DNA of 64,000 nt from Leptospira sp. WS60.C2. Lineage in GTDB: Bacteria; Spirochaetota; Leptospiria; Leptospirales; Leptospiraceae. Made by a program: the position numbers and the translations under genes. The stretch covers positions 1,882,001-1,946,000 of the forward strand of contig NZ_CP162133.1 in NCBI RefSeq assembly GCF_040833955.1, given 5' to 3'. Below are positions 55,445-64,000 of the stretch, one piece after another (the stretch's first letter is position 1; every line of letters starts with the position of its first letter). The notes below the pieces were generated by a model, which saw only the letters and a program-made list of their open reading frames with translations, was not told where the DNA came from and searched no databases.

Positions 55445-56330
55445 TGTTAACCTACTTAAGGAAAAACTCGAAAACCTAATTGTTCGATACCAAAACATAG
55501 CCTATTTAGAAACCGATCCCATTTGTTTCCCAAAAGCATACAAGAACCCGAAAGACATCGAACTTGTTTCCCTGCTATCTTGTCTTTTTGCTTACGGGAA
55601 TGTAAAAAACATTCAAAATTTCTTAAGACCCATCTTACAAAAAATGGGACCCTCTCCCTATCAATTTTTAAAAGAGGAAACCCAAACCTTTCGACCGTTT
55701 CTGGAAGGACTTTCAGGTTACCGTTTCCAAACCAGGGAGGATCTTTATGCATTCTTTCTTACCTTACAAAGAATCCTCCAAAAACACCGCAATGAAACAC
55801 CTCTTTTCGAATCATACTTCCTCGGAGGATCGGGAAGGTTTCAGAAAAATGAATCCATTCAAAACTTTCAAAAATTTTTGGAAACAGAAATCTCTGTGAC
55901 TCTTGGAAACAAACCTCTCAGCTATGGATTACAATTTTTAATTGGAAAATGGAGTTCTAAATCTCCCAAAAAACGAATTTCTTTATTCCTTCGTTGGATG
56001 GTGAGAGAATCATATCCAGATTTTGGTTTATACAAAAAAATCAAAGCAAATGAAATCCCCTATCCCATGGATGTGCACATTCAAAAACTCAGTAAAGTAT
56101 TGGGGATACAAAAACAAAGGAATATACAGCTCAATGATGCTTATTCACTTACTGAATTTTTTAAAAAGATAAACCCCGAAGATCCATTGTTATACGATTT
56201 TTACCTGACCCGTGTTGGAATTATCAACAAGTGTAAAGGATCTTATGTGAGCGATATATGTAAGGATTGCGAGTTAAGAGGAGTTTGTTTGGTAGTGCCA
56301 CGGGGAATTGAACCCCGGTTGCAAGGATGA
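55434..56330 (+). CDS. DUF2400 (TIGR02757) family protein, ending inside tRNA-Glu
   Basis: A 298-residue protein. TDPICFPKAYKNPKDIELVSLLSCLFAYG is the family's N-terminus, and AYGNVKNIQNFL and DVHIQKLSKVLG follow. The Cys pattern C-x8-C-x2-C-x5-C, in KCKGSYVSDICKDCELRGVC near the end, resembles the Fe-S loop of HhH-type DNA glycosylases. ATG at 55434 overlaps mvaB by 11 bp. The last 13 or so residues are translated from tRNA-Glu sequence, so the natural end may differ or the extension is tolerated. Confidence 0.8.
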   Translation: MSVDVNLLKEKLENLIVRYQNIAYLETDPICFPKAYKNPKDIELVSLLSCLFAYGNVKNIQNFLRPILQKMGPSPYQFLKEETQTFRPFLEGLSGYRFQTREDLYAFFLTLQRILQKHRNETPLFESYFLGGSGRFQKNESIQNFQKFLETEISVTLGNKPLSYGLQFLIGKWSSKSPKKRISLFLRWMVRESYPDFGLYKKIKANEIPYPMDVHIQKLSKVLGIQKQRNIQLNDAYSLTEFFKKINPEDPLLYDFYLTRVGIINKCKGSYVSDICKDCELRGVCLVVPRGIEPRLQG

Positions 56331-56364
56331 AAACCTTGTGTCCTAACCACTAGACGATGGCACC
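56290..56364 (-). tRNA. tRNA-Glu(TTC)
   Basis: The reverse strand folds as a class I tRNA of 75 nt including an encoded CCA. The acceptor arm GGTGCCA pairs with TGGCACT (one G-U pair), the D arm has CGTCTAGTGG, the anticodon arm CAAGG-TTTTCAT-CCTTG gives TTC, and the T arm CGGGGTTCAATTCCCCG is intact. Confidence 0.95.
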
Positions 56365-56399
56365 TTGTTTGTATTTCGAAAGGATCAAAAGATCCTTGT

Positions 56400-56475
<76 letters not shown>

Positions 56476-56553
56476 TTCTGTAGCCAAGAATATCGAACCA
56501 CCTTTCTCGGTCAACAACTACTTAAAAAAAAGATTGAGAACTCCTTATTTTTT

Positions 56554-58861
<2,308 letters not shown>

Positions 58862-58983
58862 ACCGGGATCTCGATCACCCAAGAAGTCAGTTTAGAGAAA
58901 TCCAGGATTTACGCAATCAAATGTAAAAATCGAATAGACAAATCGAAACTTTTCAGTACGCTGATGTCGGTTTAGAGGGATAC

Positions 58984-61002
58984 ATGACAGAAAAAGAAGC
59001 CACTTTAGGACGTTGGCACAAAGAATTTTTTGAGAACATTCACTTATTTGTAAAATCTGGCCTATCCGAGGCAGATGCAAAATCCATCTTAGAAGAATTT
59101 TTAGTATTATCGCAAGCCACTCCCAAACCCAAAGTGATGGAAATCTTTCAGGAACCAGAACGTTTGGAAGAGATCGGAGTTTACACAGACATACGTCCCG
59201 AACCGCGTGATTTTATGCTGAAATTCCTAGATCCCATCATGAAAAAATTTAAGGTCGAAGGAACAGAGAATCTAAAACTTTTGGATGGCATCATCGGCAA
59301 ATACCCTGTTACCCTCATCTCAAACCACCTAAGCCATTTGGACGCCCCCGCCATCTTTACTCTTTTGTACAACTCTGGTCCAGAAGGAAGAAAAATTGCA
59401 GAGTCCCTTGTTTTCATTGCTGGTCGACTCGCCTTCGAACCTGATTTCACTCGCCTTGGTCTTTATATGTTTGGAACCCTGCTTGTTTGCTCCAAAAAGG
59501 ACATGGCAGACAATCCATCCCTTTCCGATGTGATGACCAAAATCAATATGCGTGCGTTTCGTAATTCGCAAAAATTACAGGCAGACGGAAAAGTGATTTC
59601 GATTTTTCCAGAGGGAACTCGCTCTCGGGATGGAAGACTTATGCCATTTGTGGACACAGTGTACCATTATGTGGCAAACAAAGTGATCCTACCCATTTCA
59701 CTTGAGGGGACAGAAAAGATCCTACCGATCGAAGGACTTCTTTTCAACCAAGCAGTTGGAAAACTTGTGATCGGAAAACCAGTACTAGTTGGAGAACTCA
59801 CAAGACGGGAAATGGAATCCTTCCCTTCCCACATCGAACAAATTTCATTTCCTGGCACTGGTGACAAAAAACAATTCATCATTGATAACCTTGCCCTCCT
59901 TGTCGGAAGTAACCTCAATAAACATAAACACGGAACCTACAGAAACCTTTACCGGGGAGATGTTCGAGAGACAAACCAACTCATTTCCCTTCCTAAAAAA
60001 CCAGACGAACATGTGGTCATCATAGGTTCTTCTAATATGTCAGTTGCATTTGCTTGTATTCTAGCAAACAAAAATGTAAAGGTAACGATCTACCACCCTG
60101 ATACAGAGATGGTAACTCGAAGTAACGAAGAAAGACGAGATATCATCCATTATCCGATCTACAAACTCCCACCAAACATCGAGTTTTCGGACAAACCAGA
60201 AGTTTTAGAATCTGCGACTCTTTTTGTACAAGGGACGAATCCTTGGGAATTCGATGCTGTTTACTCAAAAATCAGAACTTACTTACAGAAAAATAAATCT
60301 CCCATGGTGAATGTGATTAAAGGATTTACTGGTTCCAAAAAGGGACTGATCCTCGAAGATTTACACGAACTTCTTCTTATAGAGAGAGATCGTTTAGCAG
60401 TTGTTTCCGGGGCATGTTACCCAGATCAAATTATGGAACGAAAAATATCTGGTTTTGAGATTTCTGCTTTTGAGGACTCTCTCATACCAAAACTGAAAGA
60501 ACTGCTAACCAACAATTATGTATTCACAAGACCTGCGATTAATTCTCGAGATACAAAGGGTGTTCAATTAGGTGGAGCCCTTAAAACCATTTATGCATTG
60601 GCGATGGGGCTCGTAGAAGGATACTTTAAACGCGAATTAGGTGGAAATGTGGACAATACACTTTTCCACTTAAGCAATCGTTTTTTCAATGAAATGGTTT
60701 CCATTGGTGTTTTACTAGGCGGTGACCCCACTACGTTTAATGGACTTTCAGGTATGACGGATTTTATGTTAGCATGTTTTGGCTCTGACACAAGAGACCG
60801 TAAGTATGGATATGACCTCGCTTATGGAACTCGGCCTGAAAAAATCACGAATGGTTTTTATGGTTTGAAGGTGTTGCCAAACCTCATCCATCTAGATGAG
60901 AAACGACATCCAATCGTTACGGCAGCCTATAAAACTGTCATTCAAAATGAAGACTTTGACATAGTAGCTGAGGAATTACAAAAACAACTGGCTAGAATTT
61001 AG
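58984..61002 (+). CDS. Fusion: PlsC-type acyltransferase and GpsA-like glycerol-3-phosphate dehydrogenase
   Basis: A 672-residue protein. Residues about 85-325 form a PlsB/PlsC-type acyltransferase with NHLSHLD (His115, Asp120) and FPEGTRSRDG (208-217). Residues about 342-672 resemble GpsA: VIIGSSNMSVAFA at the dinucleotide-loop position, VNVIKGFTG with a catalytic Lys, QLGGALKTIYALAMG (Lys534) and NGLSGMTDFMLACFG. The nucleotide loop is GSSNMS, not GxGSWG, so NADH binding may be altered. GAGGGA lies before the ATG. Confidence 0.85.
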   Translation: MTEKEATLGRWHKEFFENIHLFVKSGLSEADAKSILEEFLVLSQATPKPKVMEIFQEPERLEEIGVYTDIRPEPRDFMLKFLDPIMKKFKVEGTENLKLLDGIIGKYPVTLISNHLSHLDAPAIFTLLYNSGPEGRKIAESLVFIAGRLAFEPDFTRLGLYMFGTLLVCSKKDMADNPSLSDVMTKINMRAFRNSQKLQADGKVISIFPEGTRSRDGRLMPFVDTVYHYVANKVILPISLEGTEKILPIEGLLFNQAVGKLVIGKPVLVGELTRREMESFPSHIEQISFPGTGDKKQFIIDNLALLVGSNLNKHKHGTYRNLYRGDVRETNQLISLPKKPDEHVVIIGSSNMSVAFACILANKNVKVTIYHPDTEMVTRSNEERRDIIHYPIYKLPPNIEFSDKPEVLESATLFVQGTNPWEFDAVYSKIRTYLQKNKSPMVNVIKGFTGSKKGLILEDLHELLLIERDRLAVVSGACYPDQIMERKISGFEISAFEDSLIPKLKELLTNNYVFTRPAINSRDTKGVQLGGALKTIYALAMGLVEGYFKRELGGNVDNTLFHLSNRFFNEMVSIGVLLGGDPTTFNGLSGMTDFMLACFGSDTRDRKYGYDLAYGTRPEKITNGFYGLKVLPNLIHLDEKRHPIVTAAYKTVIQNEDFDIVAEELQKQLARI

Positions 61003-62812
61003 GTAGAATGACGGTAAAAACAGTTTTCCCAGGTTCGGAACTAAACCGAATTTGGCCTTTGTGCCTTTCTTCCACTGATTGTTTTACGATCCCAAGACCA
61101 AGTCCAGTTCCTTCTCCTTTTTCTTTTGTAGAATAAAAGGGTTCGAATATCCTTTTTTGGATCCCAATAGGGATACCCGGGCCATTGTCTTGAATGGACA
61201 CTTCAGCATTTGATTCTGTTTCTTCCACGTGGATCAGCAGTTTGCCTTTAAACTGCATGGCTTGTAACGCATTGTAAATCAAATTCGTCCAAATCTGAAT
61301 CAGTTCATCGGGATAACCCATAATGAATGGATTTGCATTGTACAAACGAATACACTCAATCCCGGATCTCATTTTGTTTTGGTAGAGCGTGAGAACCGTT
61401 TCAATGGTATCGATAAGATTGATTGATACTTTCGCAGAACCACGGTCCATCCTTCCATAGTTTTTTAAACTATAAACAATCTTTGAAGTTCTCTCAACAG
61501 CCAAACGAATCGATTCAATGTTTCGAAGCGCACTGAGTTCGTTTAAGATGATACTTAAAATTGGCAAATTTTTTAATTTTTCTATGTATTGAGTATTCTC
61601 AAAAATAAAATCGGAAACTCCCAAATCAACGATTCGATCTGCTAAATCATACGCTGATTCTACATTTGAGGAATCAAAAAGTGCTTCTAGTTTCTTTTTA
61701 ATCGAACGAGTTTCTGAAAAACTATATGTTTTCGGTTTTACTCGGAATAACTCCGAGATCCACTGGATGATGTCTTGTGCTTCTTCCTCGGAATACTTTT
61801 CCATACAAGTTCTAATTTCTAGGAGTCTTTCTCCGAAATCACTCATTCGATTTTGTAACTGCTCACTAAAAGCAGATATAGCCGCCAAAGGATTGTTAAT
61901 TTCGTGTGCTACACTCGCAACTAACTGTCCTAAGGTAGCCATTTTTTCAGAAAGAATCAATTGGTCTTGAGTTTTCTGTAGATCTTCTAGAATACGGTTG
62001 AGTTCTTTTGTTCTTTCTTTGACTGCAAATTCAAGAGCTTCTTTGTTTTGTTTGGATTCAGTGATATCGATGAGAATCGCAAGTAAGGTAATCCGTCCAT
62101 CATGTTTGAGTAAGGTATTTCCTGAAACCACATGTCGAATCTCTCCTGACTTCATCCTAACACTGGCTTCCAAACCCGTACTCCACCCTTTTTTTTGAAC
62201 CTCAGCCATAAGCCTTGCTCGGTCTAATTTTGTGATCCAAATATTCAGTTCATGAGAAGTTTTTCCGATGATTTCTTCACGATCGTAACCGATTAAACGG
62301 CAATATGCTTCGTTCACATCATCATACCTTCCTGTTTCGGCGTTCGATAAACTCACGGCTGCTGGATTGAGTCGAAACACATTTTCGAATAATTCCTTAC
62401 TGATTTTTAAGTCTTTTTGAAGTTGAATGGCAAGGTTTTCTTTTTCTTTGAATGCAGTAATGTTTTGTCCTGCGCTCAGAAGGTATTTTCCATTTTCGAC
62501 AATTTTCCCACTGAATAAAATAGTGACAGTTTGTCCCGTTTTAGTAACGAGAGGTACTTCAAAATTTAACAGGTACCCATCTGATTTTAATTTAGATAAA
62601 ATCATCTCGCGATCAGAAAGATTCGAATAAATTCCTAAATCGATTGTTGTTTTACCAATCACCTCCTCCCGTTTGCGACCAAGCCAATTGCAATACACTT
62701 CATTGGCTTCCACGTAAAGTCCTGACTGTATATCAGTAATCGCCATTCCAATCGGACTTTCGGAGAAACTGGTATGCCAAATACGATCAGAGATGGGAAG
62801 GGAGGAATCCAT
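60992..62812 (-). CDS. PAS-PAS sensor histidine kinase with large DHp insertion
   Basis: A 606-residue cytoplasmic kinase without membrane segments. Two PAS domains (about 12-120 and 140-255) lead into a coiled coil and the H box VAHEINNPLAA (His303). The second DHp helix (SKIVYSLKNYGRMD) comes only at about 443, leaving an insertion of about 100 residues. The ATPase domain has NLIYNALQAM, DNGPGIP and GTGLGLGI. No partner response regulator is adjacent. Overlaps the fusion gene end by 11 bp. Confidence 0.9.
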   Translation of the reverse strand: MDSSLPISDRIWHTSFSESPIGMAITDIQSGLYVEANEVYCNWLGRKREEVIGKTTIDLGIYSNLSDREMILSKLKSDGYLLNFEVPLVTKTGQTVTILFSGKIVENGKYLLSAGQNITAFKEKENLAIQLQKDLKISKELFENVFRLNPAAVSLSNAETGRYDDVNEAYCRLIGYDREEIIGKTSHELNIWITKLDRARLMAEVQKKGWSTGLEASVRMKSGEIRHVVSGNTLLKHDGRITLLAILIDITESKQNKEALEFAVKERTKELNRILEDLQKTQDQLILSEKMATLGQLVASVAHEINNPLAAISAFSEQLQNRMSDFGERLLEIRTCMEKYSEEEAQDIIQWISELFRVKPKTYSFSETRSIKKKLEALFDSSNVESAYDLADRIVDLGVSDFIFENTQYIEKLKNLPILSIILNELSALRNIESIRLAVERTSKIVYSLKNYGRMDRGSAKVSINLIDTIETVLTLYQNKMRSGIECIRLYNANPFIMGYPDELIQIWTNLIYNALQAMQFKGKLLIHVEETESNAEVSIQDNGPGIPIGIQKRIFEPFYSTKEKGEGTGLGLGIVKQSVEERHKGQIRFSSEPGKTVFTVILPKF

Positions 62813-62859
62813 AGTTTTCGGAGGTTAGAATGTAATCGTTTTGGAGAACTTGGCAATAA

Positions 62860-62895
62860 AAAAACCTACTTAAGAATATTCTTAAGTAGGTTTTT
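62860..62895 (-). terminator. Strong intrinsic terminator of the rpoA-rplQ transcript
   Basis: AACCTACTTAAGAAT (62863-62877) is followed directly by its exact reverse complement (62878-62892), and flanking A/T pairs extend it. On the minus strand it is followed by a run of T residues. Confidence 0.9.
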
Positions 62896-62925
62896 CACAT
62901 TAGATGCCAGGTTAACGGATCTTAG

Positions 62926-63444
62926 TTATTTTGCAGTAGCTGCTTTCTCTTTCTTTGCTTTTTTAGGTTTTTCTTCTTTTTTAGCAGGTTTTTTCTCTTC
63001 GCGTTTTGCTTTTGCTTCCGCTTTGAGTTCGTCTTGAGTTTTTCTATCCACAAGCTCTAAAATTCCCATCGCTGTGTTATCAGAAGGACGGTTGACAAGA
63101 CGAATGATTCTTGTATAGCCACCGACTCTCTCCGCATAACGATTCGCTAAGTCTTTCAAAAGTTTGTTCACGATCTCTTGGTCACCAAGATGGCTGTATA
63201 GGTATCGTGTATTGTGAAGGATCGCTGCATTTTTCTTTTGTTCATCTAGATTTGCTAGATTTGCATCTAGATTTTTTTTCGCTCTAGTAATGATTCGTTC
63301 TGCATAGGAACGAGCCACTTTCAACTTCGCAACAGAAGATTCGATTCTTTCGTGGCGAAGGAGAGAGATAACCATATTTTGAATCATAGCTTTTCTATGA
63401 TCTGCGGATCTGTTGAGTTGTTTAACTTTATTACGTTTGTTCAT
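62926..63444 (-). CDS. rplQ: Ribosomal protein L17
   Basis: A 172-residue large-subunit protein. [34 protein letters not shown] and [26 protein letters not shown] are L17. The last 35 or so residues are a Lys/Glu/Ala-rich tail ([20 protein letters not shown]) beyond the usual length of about 120-130. It follows rpoA by 1 bp, the usual order. Confidence 0.98.
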   Translation of the reverse strand: MNKRNKVKQLNRSADHRKAMIQNMVISLLRHERIESSVAKLKVARSYAERIITRAKKNLDANLANLDEQKKNAAILHNTRYLYSHLGDQEIVNKLLKDLANRYAERVGGYTRIIRLVNRPSDNTAMGILELVDRKTQDELKAEAKAKREEKKPAKKEEKPKKAKKEKAATAK

Positions 63445-63445
63445 C

Positions 63446-64000
63446 TTAAAAATCTCTCATACCGAAAGAAAGTCCCATAGAGGAAAGTTTTGCTTTCAAT
63501 TCTTGTAAACTTTGTTCGCTGAAATGTTTTGATTTAGTCATTTCGTCTTCTGATCTCTTAACGAGTTCACCAATGAAGTCAATTTCCAAACTACGAAGAA
63601 CGTTCGTGGAACGAACAGAAAGTTCTAATTCTTCAACGTGTTTTGATAAAGCAGCTTTTAATTTTTCATCAGCTTCATCTAGTTCTTCTTCTTCCTCTTC
63701 AATCTCTTCTTCGAAATTGATGAAAACGGTTAGGTGATCTTTTAATATCTTTGCTGCTTGAGCAACTGCATCTTCAGGAGATACTGAACCATCGGTCCAA
63801 ACTTCCATCGTGAGTTTTTCATAATCAGAACGTTGTGCAACACGAGTTTCTGATACTTCAAACAACACCTTTTGGATTGGCGAAAAAATTGAATCAATTG
63901 GGATCGTTCCGAGTACTTCAATGTCTTTCTTCTTGTCTTCCGCAGGAACGTAACCACGTCCTCTTTGGATTTCCAGATCCATAATCAAATTGGCATCTTC
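63446..64000 (-). CDS. rpoA: RNA polymerase alpha subunit, 5' end missing
   Basis: The C-terminal half of the alpha subunit; the reading frame is open to the window edge ([21 protein letters not shown]). The N-terminal domain end [33 protein letters not shown] is followed by a linker with a strongly acidic run ([16 protein letters not shown]) and the C-terminal domain with [20 protein letters not shown] and the helix-hairpin-helix. Confidence 0.98.
   Translation of the reverse strand, partial: EDANLIMDLEIQRGRGYVPAEDKKKDIEVLGTIPIDSIFSPIQKVLFEVSETRVAQRSDYEKLTMEVWTDGSVSPEDAVAQAAKILKDHLTVFINFEEEIEEEEEELDEADEKLKAALSKHVEELELSVRSTNVLRSLEIDFIGELVKRSEDEMTKSKHFSEQSLQELKAKLSSMGLSFGMRDF

Overview
This is a chromosomal window from a spirochaete of the family Leptospiraceae, most probably a Leptospira; I cannot fix the species. 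The signs are an endoflagellar FlaB flagellin, a cyclic-nucleotide-gated potassium channel of the LliK/SthK type, several short-lipobox spirochaetal lipoproteins, frequent TTG starts, many c-di-GMP and two-component proteins, and AT-rich DNA with short intergenic gaps. There are about 70 protein genes, three tRNA genes, no rRNA and no CRISPR array. Both edges cut genes: ptsI on the left, rpoA on the right.

Layout. 1-9950: end of ptsI, a POT peptide transporter coupled to a PduO-type cobalamin adenosyltransferase, flaB, an OmpA-like lipoprotein, YbaB, the cyclic-nucleotide-gated channel, an orphan ParA, a YopX-like protein and a secreted TPR protein. 9986-22180: acyl-CoA ligase, PepN, an RRM protein, a response regulator-EAL protein, membrane and lipoproteins, an amino-acid permease, a methyltransferase, a FAD oxidoreductase and a DUF1499 protein. 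22234-24280: an alpha/beta hydrolase, then the one truly accessory-looking patch, with broken small genes, a GC-rich hairpin element and a direct repeat of the 3' end of tRNA-Leu(GAG). 24379-34740: lysS, serA, an MBL hydrolase, MAPEG protein, endonuclease I, a disulfide reductase, trhO and an ABC-2 exporter.

34722-45048 is a thiol and iron-sulfur region. On the plus strand lie two BolA-like genes, a GST, a CGFS monothiol glutaredoxin and a CPYC glutaredoxin. Facing them is a tightly packed minus-strand run, sufC-sufD-Rieske-sufS-sufU-sufT-ggt-gshA-gshB, with overlaps or gaps of at most 3 bp. It couples Fe-S assembly to glutathione synthesis and turnover. A Fur/PerR-like palindrome lies just before sufC. 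sufB is absent from the cluster, and gshA/gshB look like a two-gene version of fused GshF.

45141-64000: an EAL protein, glgC, a ccmABC - response-regulator phosphatase - purCSQ run, a TPR protein, an orphan ABC ATPase, mvaB, a DUF2400 protein that ends inside tRNA-Glu, tRNA-Lys, purA-hisZ, a natural fusion of a PlsC-type acyltransferase with a GpsA-like dehydrogenase, a PAS histidine kinase, and rpoA-rplQ closed by a perfect hairpin terminator.

I did not find a clearly new defence or mobile system. The best leads are the suf-gsh operon with its palindrome, the PlsC-GpsA fusion, and the tRNA-Leu-associated scar.
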